Source: an uncultured Lachnospiraceae bacterium
GTDB taxonomy: Bacteria > Bacillota > Clostridia > Lachnospirales > Lachnospiraceae
Assembly: GCA_902788555.1 (NCBI GenBank)
Contig: CADAKQ010000021.1
Coordinates: 1 to 41,018, forward strand
Direction: 5' to 3'
Length of the DNA stretch: 41,018 nt
Positions 1 to 7,390 of this stretch are shown one piece after another. The translations under genes and the position numbers were made by a program. The notes under the pieces are model-generated. The model saw nothing but the letters and a program-made list of their open reading frames with translations, did not search any database and was not told where the DNA came from. The first letter of the stretch is position 1. Every line of letters begins with the position of its first letter.

Positions 1-95
1 CAAGGGCTTATCCAACATAAGCTTCACAACTCATTTGTAGCTTAAGTATATACTTTTAACTGAAAGGATGAATTTACACACAAATTTGGACTTGA
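1..95. other. Non-coding left edge with a small inverted repeat
   Basis: No reading frame with a ribosome-binding site is visible. Positions 18-44 hold an imperfect inverted repeat (TAAGCT..ACAA against TTGT.AGCTTA). It has no T-run behind it, so it is not a convincing terminator. It may belong to the 3' end of a gene lying outside the window. Confidence 0.35.
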
Positions 96-432
96 CTAAC
101 AGGAGAAAGAAAAAGACATGAATTTATAGCCGTATAAGAGAAAAAACAAGAAGAATAAGCTGAAACTGGCTAACGGATGAAAGAAAAAAGCCCGAATTTA
201 TAGCCATATAAGAGAAAAAATAAGAAGAATAAGCTGAAACTGGCTAACAGGAGAAAGGAAAAAGCCCGAATTTATAGCCATATAAGAGAAAAAATAAGAA
301 GAATAAGCTGAAACTGGCTAACAGGAGAAAGGAAAAAGCCCGAATTTATAGCCGTATAAGAGAAAAACAAGAAGAATAAGCTAATACCGGCTAACAGAAA
401 AGGGGAAAAAGTCACTTATAGTAGCCGTTAAG
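96..432. repeat. 74-bp tandem direct repeat, four full units plus a partial one
   Basis: Units start with CTAAC at 96, 170, 244 and 318, giving lengths of 74, 74, 74 and 73 bp. A degenerate fifth unit starts at 391 and fades out near 432. Units 2 and 3 are nearly identical, while units 1 and 4 carry scattered changes. Each unit holds a purine-rich AGGAGAAAGG-like block, a CCCGAATTTATAGCC block and an AGAAGAATAAGCTG block. The unit length is not a multiple of three and no open frame runs through the array. It ends about 40 bp before the flavin reductase-like gene. Confidence 0.85.
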
Positions 433-469
433 AATTTAGAAATAGTAAAGAAGAAAGGAAGAGAAAAAA

Positions 470-943
470 ATGGAATTCAAAACAGATATTTTTAAGACAT
501 TTGATAAGAAGTGGGCGCTTCTTACGGCAGGCAACAAGGAAAGCTTCAATATGATGACGATAAGCTGGGGCGGACTCGGAACCTTATGGAATAAGCCTGT
601 GGCAACAGTGTATGTAAGAACCTCAAGATATACACATGACTTTATGGATAATAATGAATATTTTACAATAAGCTTTTTCCCGGAAGAGTATAAAAGAGTG
701 CTTGGTGTGCTCGGTTCAAAATCAGGCAGGGACATAGATAAGATAAATGATTCAGGACTTACTGCCAAAGAGCTGGATGCTTCCGTCAGCTTTGAAGAAG
801 CAGAGGTAACTCTTGTATGTAAGAAGCTTTTTAAGCAGGAGTTATCGGTAGCGAATATGCCGGAAGAAATTGCCGAAAGCTTATATTCAGGGGATGCACC
901 TCATGATATGTATATAGGTGAGGTTGTTGGAATTATAGAGTAA
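470..943 (+). CDS. Flavin reductase-like FMN-binding protein
   Basis: The 157-residue product resembles the flavin reductase-like (flavoredoxin/split-barrel) family, whose members bind FMN and move electrons between reduced nicotinamides, flavins or ferredoxin and acceptors. Visible family traits are an N-terminal segment with a WALLTAG block, NMMTISWGGLG and the following VYVRTSRYT stretch, which usually form the flavin-binding barrel, and a C-terminal MYIGEVVGI strand. Length fits the short cytoplasmic members. ATG at 470 is preceded by a purine-rich GGAAGAG site. The gene stands alone between the 74-bp repeat and a short hairpin. Its substrate cannot be predicted. Confidence 0.8.
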   Translation: MEFKTDIFKTFDKKWALLTAGNKESFNMMTISWGGLGTLWNKPVATVYVRTSRYTHDFMDNNEYFTISFFPEEYKRVLGVLGSKSGRDIDKINDSGLTAKELDASVSFEEAEVTLVCKKLFKQELSVANMPEEIAESLYSGDAPHDMYIGEVVGIIE

Positions 944-957
944 TAATGTATTTTATG

Positions 958-989
958 GGGACAGGTATGTGTGATAAGGTGCCTGTCCC
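958..989. repeat. Short inverted repeat (GGGACAGG/CCTGTCCC)
   Basis: GGGACAGG at 958-965 pairs perfectly with CCTGTCCC at 982-989 across a 16-nt loop. No T-run follows, so it is a poor intrinsic terminator. The sequence resembles a small palindromic repeat found between genes in many Clostridia, but that is recollection and not shown here. Confidence 0.5.
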
Positions 990-1019
990 TGTGTCATATT
1001 AAATAGGAGTACTAAATAA

Positions 1020-2117
1020 TTGAGAAAACACTTTATTGATAATTTAAGATGGATGGTGATTCTTCTTCTGGTTCCGTATCATGCTGCGCAGGCGTTTAAT
1101 ACGTGGGGAGAATTGAATTATATAGTATTTGAACCCAATAAGGCTATAAGCAGTATTGTGGTTTTTCTTAGTCCGTTTTATATGCCGATTATGTTTTTGC
1201 TGGCGGGAATGAGTACAAGATATGCACTTAAGAAGCGTTCATACAGTCAGTTTATTATGGAGAGAATAAAGAGACTTCTGATTCCTTTTGTGTTTGGAAC
1301 TGTTTTCTTTTGCCCGATTATGGCATACATAGGAGATAAGACAAATTTTGGTTATGATGGAAGCTTTTTCGAGCATTATAAAGTATTCTTTACCAAGTGG
1401 ACAGACTTATCGGGATTTGACGGTGGCTTCGGGGTAGGTCAGTTCTGGTTTCTTTATTTTCTTTTTATAATATCACTTGTTGGTTTAGGAATAGTTGCGT
1501 TAGTAAATCGGATTGGCAGGAATAAGAATAGCAATAGGAATATTCCATTCCTTGTAATATGTCTTTTTGTTGTGCCGCTTCCGCTTTTTTATGATCTGCT
1601 CGCGGTGGGCGGAAAGAGCTTTGCGGAGTATCTTTATATATTTTTGATAGGTTATTATATTCTGTCAAACGACAAGGTTATAGAAAAAGCAGAGAAATAC
1701 AGATTTATTACTTTGTTAATCGGTCTTTTTGCAGGGATTATAGATGTATATATGTTCATATGGTCGGGAAAGGATTATGGACTTCTAAATACGATTGCAA
1801 AAGCATTTACCGAATGGTTTATGATTTTTGCTTTGATTGGTATAGGTAAAAAGAAATTTGATTTTCATGGTAAGGTGTCAAAATATCTGTCATCACGGTC
1901 CTTTCTTTTCTTCAGTATTCACTTTGTGTGGGTTGTTTTGTTTCAATATTGGTTTTCTGATGTACTCATAAACAATATGGTATTGCTGTATTTTGTTCCT
2001 GTTATATTAGCATATTTGGCGACATTTATCTGCTCGGAGATTTGTATAAGAATACCGTTTTTGAAGTTTTTGATGGGAATAAATGATAACATGAAAAAGT
2101 TTCAAAAAATTTTTTGA
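1020..2117 (+). CDS. Acyltransferase 3 family membrane protein
   Basis: The 365-residue multi-pass membrane protein fits the acyltransferase 3 (Acyl_transf_3) family, which O-acylates sugars of surface polymers; the N-terminal RKHFIDNLRWMVILLLVPYHA matches the usual start of such proteins, including the conserved Arg and the His at the end of helix 1. About ten hydrophobic segments follow. Translation probably starts at the rare codon TTG at 1020, since AGGAG at 1005-1009 lies 10 nt upstream and no better start is near. The acceptor is unknown, with MdoC/OpgC-like glucan modification as one possibility. The last codons and the stop are part of the terminator stem. Confidence 0.8.
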   Translation: MRKHFIDNLRWMVILLLVPYHAAQAFNTWGELNYIVFEPNKAISSIVVFLSPFYMPIMFLLAGMSTRYALKKRSYSQFIMERIKRLLIPFVFGTVFFCPIMAYIGDKTNFGYDGSFFEHYKVFFTKWTDLSGFDGGFGVGQFWFLYFLFIISLVGLGIVALVNRIGRNKNSNRNIPFLVICLFVVPLPLFYDLLAVGGKSFAEYLYIFLIGYYILSNDKVIEKAEKYRFITLLIGLFAGIIDVYMFIWSGKDYGLLNTIAKAFTEWFMIFALIGIGKKKFDFHGKVSKYLSSRSFLFFSIHFVWVVLFQYWFSDVLINNMVLLYFVPVILAYLATFICSEICIRIPFLKFLMGINDNMKKFQKIF

Positions 2118-2126
2118 AACTTTTTT
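2094..2126 (+). terminator. Intrinsic terminator overlapping the acyltransferase stop codon
   Basis: AAAAAGTTTCAAAAAA at 2094-2109 is a perfect complement of TTTTTTGAAACTTTTT at 2110-2125, giving a 16-bp palindrome with no spacer, which in RNA would fold with a few bases in the loop and run into a U tract. The stop codon of the acyltransferase gene (2115-2117) is inside the second arm. Confidence 0.75.
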
Positions 2127-2226
2127 AAGTTTAAAAACGTTTTACTTTTGGATAAATTTTAGGGCATAGTTAATTGAAACATTATAATATGCAGACTTGC
2201 CGGAAAGACAAAAGGAGAATAATGAT

Positions 2227-3051
2227 ATGTTAAAGAAAAAGTTTATTTGTATTATCACAGCAATTTGTATGACTTTTTGTTTTACAGCTTGTGGTAAGAA
2301 AGAAGATTCAGTTGATAATACTGTACCAAAGCAGACTACAGAAATTATAACTGAAAGCAAGGATACCGGGGCAACAGATGATACTGAGGATGTGCCAAAG
2401 GAAAACGAAGAAGAATTATCCGAAGAGGTTTCAGAAGAAAACACAGAAGAAAACACAGAAGAAAACACAGAAGAAAACACAGAAGAAACTTCAGAGACAA
2501 GCGATAATGATGTTGAAAATATATCGGAAAAATCCGGAAAATACGTTGATTTTAACGAGATGTGTTTTTACATAAATGATAAGAAATATGTACTTGGTAA
2601 AACCACGCTTCAGGAAATGATAGATGATGGAGTACCTTTTGATGAAAATGATTTGACAAATGCAGGTAATAATCTGAATCCTGATTATAAGTCACAGGGA
2701 TTCAGGATAAGATTGGGAGAATATTATACTGCGCAGGTGTTTGCATTTAACGATACAGAAGAAAATAAGCCAATATCAGAATGTTATATTAATTATGTTT
2801 ATCTTCCTGTAAAAGAGGATGAAGAACCTAATATTTTAACCTTTAATTTTCCTACGGATATGACAATGGAGGAATTAAAGGAGAATTCCGGTGAACCAAC
2901 AAATGAAAAGCATACTGATTTTGAAGATGGAAGATATGTTGATCAATTAGAATATGAAAATCAATCGGAAATATATATTCGTGCATGCAGCTACAAATTT
3001 GAATTTATCAGTGGGAAATTAAAATATATAAATATTGAATACATGCCATAG
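2227..3051 (+). CDS. Lipoprotein with a Glu/Thr/Asn-rich linker
   Basis: The 274-residue product begins with a lipoprotein signal: lysines, a hydrophobic core and the lipobox FTAC, so the mature protein would start at Cys19 and be lipid-anchored outside the cell. A low-complexity acidic region follows, including four EENT units. The C-terminal part, from about residue 100, is a folded domain I do not recognise (YVDFNEMCFYINDKKYVLG onward). I chose ATG at 2227 over the in-frame TTG at 2197 because AAAGGAG at 2211-2217 is spaced 9 nt from it and the signal peptide then starts correctly. It is followed after 40 bp by a membrane protein gene and then by the sigma factor fusion, which suggests one operon. 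Confidence 0.75.
   Translation: MLKKKFICIITAICMTFCFTACGKKEDSVDNTVPKQTTEIITESKDTGATDDTEDVPKENEEELSEEVSEENTEENTEENTEENTEETSETSDNDVENISEKSGKYVDFNEMCFYINDKKYVLGKTTLQEMIDDGVPFDENDLTNAGNNLNPDYKSQGFRIRLGEYYTAQVFAFNDTEENKPISECYINYVYLPVKEDEEPNILTFNFPTDMTMEELKENSGEPTNEKHTDFEDGRYVDQLEYENQSEIYIRACSYKFEFISGKLKYINIEYMP
2434..2481 (+). repeat. 12-bp in-frame tandem repeat (EENT x4)
   Basis: GAAGAAAACACA is repeated four times without error (2434-2445, 2446-2457, 2458-2469, 2470-2481). It encodes EENTEENTEENTEENT in the linker between the lipobox and the folded domain. Perfect short repeats like this readily change copy number by slippage while keeping the frame. Confidence 0.9.
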
Positions 3052-3091
3052 AAAAACATAAGAGAAAATATATAAATAAAGGAGAAAGCAA

Positions 3092-3733
3092 ATGATTTTT
3101 AAATATAAGAGTCACCCAAGAACAAAAGGGAGTGAAACAATAGTTACATTAATTAGTGCACTGATGATATTGGGCATAGGAATTCTGGGACTATATACTT
3201 CCAAGCAGATAAATGAAGAAGATACCGGATATTTTCTTGCCTGGGCTGTAACAGCCATTGTATATGTTATAATTTCATTTATTGTGCAGTGGATTAAATC
3301 CTCTGATACCATGTACTCAACTCTTGCGATTACATATAATCAGGCAAAGGGGCTTTATATCTATGATGTAAATGATGACAGCTTTCTTGCAGGATTTAAT
3401 TTGATGGATTATAAGATTTATCCGGCAAAAGGAGGATATTTTTCTCTTAATGCTTCTTTAAAACGTCAATATACAATGCAAAGGCTGTTATTAAGAGAGA
3501 TTGATAAGCGACAAATATTTGAAAATATCATTGCTAATGGAGCTGAAGATTATTACGGAAAAAGAATATTTAGCATTAAAGAGCTTTCAAGGAAATCAAA
3601 CTGTATTAAAATGACATATTCCTATCTGCCTAACGGACAGAATAATTTTGAAAGAGAAGATATTGTAAGAATTTATAAGGGAATAAATGATTATAAGGAG
3701 CTTTACGAGCTTTTACTTAAGCTAAAGGGCTAA
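3092..3733 (+). CDS. Small membrane protein of unknown function
   Basis: The 213-residue product has two hydrophobic segments near the N-terminus (about residues 17-35 and 48-66), then a soluble region of about 145 residues. The soluble region is basic and carries YIYDVNDDSF and YKIYPAKGGY motifs, somewhat like PH-type membrane-associated domains, but I do not recognise the family. ATG at 3092 has an AAAGGAGAAAG ribosome-binding site. It lies 40 bp after the lipoprotein gene and 35 bp before the sigma factor fusion, so the three are probably co-transcribed and may work together. Confidence 0.65.
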   Translation: MIFKYKSHPRTKGSETIVTLISALMILGIGILGLYTSKQINEEDTGYFLAWAVTAIVYVIISFIVQWIKSSDTMYSTLAITYNQAKGLYIYDVNDDSFLAGFNLMDYKIYPAKGGYFSLNASLKRQYTMQRLLLREIDKRQIFENIIANGAEDYYGKRIFSIKELSRKSNCIKMTYSYLPNGQNNFEREDIVRIYKGINDYKELYELLLKLKG

Positions 3734-3768
3734 ATAGTACAACTAAAATAAATCAAAAGAGTGACTAT

Positions 3769-5088
3769 ATGAACGAGCATAACGATTATCAATTCACAAC
3801 TGAGGAAGCAATTAAAAAATACGGCGAGCTGGTATGTAATCTTGCCAGGCTTAATACGCAGACGATGCAGGATGCCGAGGATATATTTCAGGATGTATTT
3901 CTTAAGCTGTTTTGCAATGAGGAACATATAAACAGTGAGGAACATCTTAAGGCCTGGCTTATAAGAGTTACTGTAAATGAGTGCCATTCAAAGGCAAGAA
4001 AGGCATACAGACAGTATGAAACATCTGTCGGAGATATAAGTTACATTGAAAAGGCTGCCTGTGAAGAATGGGACAGGCTTTCGGAGGACGACATATATTT
4101 TAAGATAAAAAAGCTTCCGGCAAAGTATCGTGAGGTAGTTCTTTTATATTACTATGAGGATTATTCGATTAAGGAGATTGCTGACCTTCTTGATATGAAT
4201 GAAAATACAGTTAAGACGAGGCTTAAGAGGGCTAAACAAAGACTTGCGGCTATGATTATAGCCGGTGTAGTATTTATAATACTTTTGCTTGGTTCTATCC
4301 TTTTTATAAAAAGCAAGATAAATAAAAATAAAATGGACAGCGTAAAAAATACATATACCTCCGATAATTTAAAGGAGGATGTACAGACTATTATACCTTT
4401 TGTGGCTGAAAAAGAATGTATAATAAAGCTTCCGGACGGAAGTGAGATGATAATTGAGAAAGGTAAATTATCAGTTTGGGAATGTGTGGATGAGAAAAAC
4501 GGTTCATATGTTATGAAGCTTGACACCTATGATGTTAAAAAGGATAAGATGAATTCAAAGGATATGGACACTGTTGAAAATATATTGCGGGCAAGTCTTC
4601 CGGAAAAACAGTTTATAATCATGGATTCCTCCGGTCAGGAAAGTGAATGTACGGCTGTTCAAAAGGAAATCGGTACAGATTATTATATATATGAGATTAC
4701 TCTTTATATAGATGATTTGTCAGGGGAGTCTTTTAAGACCGACTGGATAAAGCTTGAAGTAAAGACAGACCTTGATTACGGTAATCCTGTAATTGTTGGT
4801 ACAAATCTTCGTAATAAGGACGGGGAATATATAATGACCGAATATAAATTTAAAGACGGTACGGTAATTCATCCGTTTGCCTTTATGAGAAACATAGCCT
4901 ATGACGAGAATGGCAATATACTGCCGTTTGATAAATGGGAAGGAATGTCGGAGGCATATGTAGGCTTTGCAATAAACGGTGAAATTAGTGTAAAAACTGT
5001 TCCTTTAAATAATAAGAATACTATTAAATACGTATTTAATATATTTGATAAGGATGGTAATTCTTATTGGTCGGATATATCTGAATAA
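3769..5088 (+). CDS. ECF-type sigma factor fused to a membrane segment and extracellular domain
   Basis: The 439-residue protein starts as an ECF sigma-70 factor. Region 2 spans about residues 14-82, with DAEDIFQDVFLKLF and LKAWLIRVTVNECHSKAR; region 4 spans about 108-158, with LPAKYREVVLLYYYEDYSI, a helix-turn-helix KEIADLLDMNENTVKTRLKR and its basic end. A single strong transmembrane helix (161-180) follows directly, then a lysine-rich stop-transfer and about 250 residues predicted outside the cell. Normal ECF factors end near residue 160. No obvious anti-sigma domain lies between region 4 and the helix. The ectodomain is unrecognised, but anti-sigma partners with extracellular DUF4179-like domains are common in Clostridia, so this may be a sigma/anti-sigma pair merged into one chain. 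The ribosome-binding site is weak. Confidence 0.8.
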   Translation: MNEHNDYQFTTEEAIKKYGELVCNLARLNTQTMQDAEDIFQDVFLKLFCNEEHINSEEHLKAWLIRVTVNECHSKARKAYRQYETSVGDISYIEKAACEEWDRLSEDDIYFKIKKLPAKYREVVLLYYYEDYSIKEIADLLDMNENTVKTRLKRAKQRLAAMIIAGVVFIILLLGSILFIKSKINKNKMDSVKNTYTSDNLKEDVQTIIPFVAEKECIIKLPDGSEMIIEKGKLSVWECVDEKNGSYVMKLDTYDVKKDKMNSKDMDTVENILRASLPEKQFIIMDSSGQESECTAVQKEIGTDYYIYEITLYIDDLSGESFKTDWIKLEVKTDLDYGNPVIVGTNLRNKDGEYIMTEYKFKDGTVIHPFAFMRNIAYDENGNILPFDKWEGMSEAYVGFAINGEISVKTVPLNNKNTIKYVFNIFDKDGNSYWSDISE

Positions 5089-5133
5089 TATATTATAAAG
5101 AATAAAATATATAAAATTACAACAATAAAAACA

Positions 5134-5194
5134 CAAGTTAACGTTACAATTTTTGAAAAAAATTAAATATTTGTAACGTTAACTTGCGTTTTTT
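5134..5194 (+). terminator. Strong intrinsic terminator
   Basis: CAAGTTAACGTTACAA at 5134-5149 is perfectly complementary to TTGTAACGTTAACTTG at 5171-5186. After one mismatch, the flanking A-run and the CGTTTTTT at 5187-5194 extend the pairing. It ends the sigma factor transcription unit and can work in both directions. Confidence 0.85.
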
Positions 5195-5243
5195 ACTTAT
5201 TTGAGTTATTATAAACGTACAAATAAGGAAGGTGAGTTATAAA

Positions 5244-6473
5244 ATGAAATTATTTGTAAGAGAAAAGTATTTAAAAAAAATAAGAGGATTCTACCATAGC
5301 GAGGATATTATAAAAGTTATTACGGGTGTTAGAAGATGTGGCAAATCAAGTATGATGGAAATGATAGCAGATGAGTTGCGAAACTCTAATGTACCGGAAA
5401 GTAATATTATATTTATTAATTTGGATATTAGGGAATATAGAAAGGTAAAAACGGCAGATCAATTAGAACAGGTAATTGATCAGAGAATACAAAAAGAAGG
5501 CTTGAATTATATTTTTATTGATGAAATACAAAACGTAAAAGGATTTGAAGAAGTTATAAATGGATTTCGTGAGGACGGTAATTGTTCAATTTTTATTACA
5601 GGTTCTAATTCTTATCTGTTGAGTGGTGAATTGATAACAAAACTAACAGGGCGTTATATTGAATTTGAAATCTATACATTAACTTTCGAAGAATATGAAC
5701 AAATGAAAGTGTTTTATGGTTATCAATTAGATTCAAATCCTGCAATTGAGCTTCGAAATTTTATTCTTGAGGGTGGTTTTCCGCGAACGGTAAGAATTGA
5801 TGGCTTGGAAGATAAAAGAAGTTATACAAAGAGCGTAGTAGATGAAATATTTGAAAAGGATATCCGAAAACGTGTAAAAATAAGAAATAGAGAGTCCTTT
5901 GAAACAGTTAGGCAGTATATTATAAATAATTTTGGGTCGACAGTCAGTATAAAAAATATATATGAAGATTTAAGAAAAAATGGTCAGATTATTAGCCGAC
6001 AAACAGTTACAGTCTATATTAAAGCATTGATTGATGCAAAAATATTATATGAATGCAACAGATTTGATTTAAAATCCAGAAGATCTCTATCAGGTGAGAA
6101 AAAATATTATCTGGGAGATTTGAGTTTTTATTATGCTTTAAATACTGATAACAGAATTAATTACGGTCCTGTTCTGGAGAATTTAGTGTATTTTTATACG
6201 AGAAGTATGGGTAGTGAAGTTAGTGCTGGAAAAATTGGTAAGCTGGAATGTGATTTTATTTTACGAAATAAAGCAATGGATTATTCTTATGTTCAAGTGG
6301 CATATACTATTGCATTGAGCAAGGATACCGAAGACAGAGAATTTCGAGTTCTTGAAAAGATAAAAGACAATTATCCTAAATACGTGATAACAACAGACTA
6401 TCTGCTTCAGGAACGCAATGGTATTAAGCATGTTAACTTAATGGATTTTATGAAAGAAGAAAATGTTTTTTGA
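5244..6473 (+). CDS. AAA (AAA_14)/DUF4143 family ATPase
   Basis: The 409-residue protein belongs to the widespread ATP-binding family with an N-terminal AAA_14 domain and a C-terminal DUF4143 domain. The Walker A motif is GVRRCGKSS (around residues 28-36), Walker B is YIFIDEIQN, and ITGSNSYLLSGEL is a sensor-like motif typical of the family. The C-terminal part has GPVLENLVYFYTRS and KLECDFILRN, a region often compared to restriction-endonuclease-like folds. I prefer ATG at 5244, 8 nt after GAAGGTGA, to an in-frame GTG at 5232 that lies within that ribosome-binding site. The gene is monocistronic. Its cellular role is unknown; homologues are often multicopy accessory genes. Confidence 0.85.
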   Translation: MKLFVREKYLKKIRGFYHSEDIIKVITGVRRCGKSSMMEMIADELRNSNVPESNIIFINLDIREYRKVKTADQLEQVIDQRIQKEGLNYIFIDEIQNVKGFEEVINGFREDGNCSIFITGSNSYLLSGELITKLTGRYIEFEIYTLTFEEYEQMKVFYGYQLDSNPAIELRNFILEGGFPRTVRIDGLEDKRSYTKSVVDEIFEKDIRKRVKIRNRESFETVRQYIINNFGSTVSIKNIYEDLRKNGQIISRQTVTVYIKALIDAKILYECNRFDLKSRRSLSGEKKYYLGDLSFYYALNTDNRINYGPVLENLVYFYTRSMGSEVSAGKIGKLECDFILRNKAMDYSYVQVAYTIALSKDTEDREFRVLEKIKDNYPKYVITTDYLLQERNGIKHVNLMDFMKEENVF

Positions 6474-6544
6474 ATTAGCAAAATAATAAAAAATTCATTT
6501 TAAAATATTTGTTTATTGTATTTTCCAAGTATTTATTCCCTTTC

Positions 6545-6573
6545 TTGACCGTAAAACGTAAATTGGGTATAAT
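6545..6573 (+). promoter_or_regulatory. Sigma-A promoter of rnhA
   Basis: TTGACC at 6545-6550 and TATAAT at 6568-6573 are separated by 17 bp, close to the vegetative consensus. Transcription would start near 6580, about 45 nt before the RNase HI start codon. Confidence 0.8.
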
Positions 6574-6624
6574 GACTAATAGTTATGTGCTGTTATAAAA
6601 CAATATAAAAATCAGGGTGATTAT

Positions 6625-7290
6625 ATGGCAAAATATTATGCTGTAAAGGTAGGTAAAACTCCGGGAATTTATCTTACATGGGACGAGTGTAAGGACAATG
6701 TAAACGGGTTTCCGGGTGCATTATATAAGAGCTTTAAAACCGTTGAAGAAGCGGAAACTTTTGCAGGGGTAAAGTTCGATAGGGAAAAGTTGAAAGAGGT
6801 TGAAAACGATAACCCGTCAAATGATAAATCAAATGATAAATCAGAAGATAATAACATTTCTTTGAGCGATAAATCAGCCTGTTATGCCTTTGTGGACGGT
6901 TCATTTAATGTTGCTACAAATATATATGGATACGGAGGATTTCTTGTTATAGATAATGAGAAAATTATCGTTCAGGGTTCGGGCAATGATGAAGAGATGG
7001 CAGCCATGAGAAATGTAGCCGGCGAGATAGAAGGTTCTGCGGCAGCAGTTAAGCTTGCTATAGAAAAGGGTGTTAAAGAGCTTGATATATACTATGATTA
7101 CATGGGCATAGAGATGTGGGCAACCGGAGCGTGGAAGAGAAATAAAAAGGGAACTGTTGCTTACTATGAATACATGCAGAGCATCAAGGATAAAATCAAA
7201 CTTAATTTTATCAAGGTTAAGGGACACTCTGGTATAGAAGGAAACGAGGAAGCCGACAAACTTGCCAAGGAAGCAGCGGGGATTACATAA
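6625..7290 (+). CDS. rnhA: Ribonuclease HI with N-terminal hybrid-binding domain
   Basis: The enzyme degrades the RNA strand of RNA-DNA hybrids during replication and repair. The 221-residue protein has the N-terminal hybrid-binding (caulimovirus VI-like) domain, about residues 2-50 (YYAVKVGKTPGIYLTWDEC, FPGALYKSFKTVEEA), a charged linker with SNDKSNDKS, then the RNase H fold from about 86. The four catalytic acidic residues are visible: D91 (FVDGS), E134 (AGEIEG), D158 (YYDYMG) and D211 (EEADKLA). KVKGHSGIEGNEEADKLA is the typical C-terminal signature. This two-domain form is common in Firmicutes and resembles eukaryotic RNase H1. It has its own strong promoter and is monocistronic. Confidence 0.95.
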   Translation: MAKYYAVKVGKTPGIYLTWDECKDNVNGFPGALYKSFKTVEEAETFAGVKFDREKLKEVENDNPSNDKSNDKSEDNNISLSDKSACYAFVDGSFNVATNIYGYGGFLVIDNEKIIVQGSGNDEEMAAMRNVAGEIEGSAAAVKLAIEKGVKELDIYYDYMGIEMWATGAWKRNKKGTVAYYEYMQSIKDKIKLNFIKVKGHSGIEGNEEADKLAKEAAGIT

Positions 7291-7308
7291 AAAAATAATA
7301 GAAGATAA

Positions 7309-7335
7309 TTGACAATTTTCATAAAGTTATAATAT
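7309..7335 (+). promoter_or_regulatory. Possible promoter of the ior operon
   Basis: A consensus TTGACA lies at 7309-7314. The best TATAAT (7328-7333) is only 13 bp away, which is too close; TAATAT at 7330-7335 gives a 15-bp spacer. Either form is less than ideal, but no other candidate exists between rnhA and iorA. Confidence 0.4.
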
Positions 7336-7390
7336 TAAAATTTTATAAGATAGAATTCAAAACGATTTACACAAAAGGACATGATTAAAA

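Noticed and set aside
96-432. The 74-bp repeats as a CRISPR array
   Set aside because: The repeats are contiguous without variable spacers, longer than CRISPR repeats, and no cas gene is nearby.
5232-5246. GTG at 5232 as the start of the AAA/DUF4143 gene
   Set aside because: It overlaps the GAAGGTGA ribosome-binding site, which is correctly spaced to ATG 5244.
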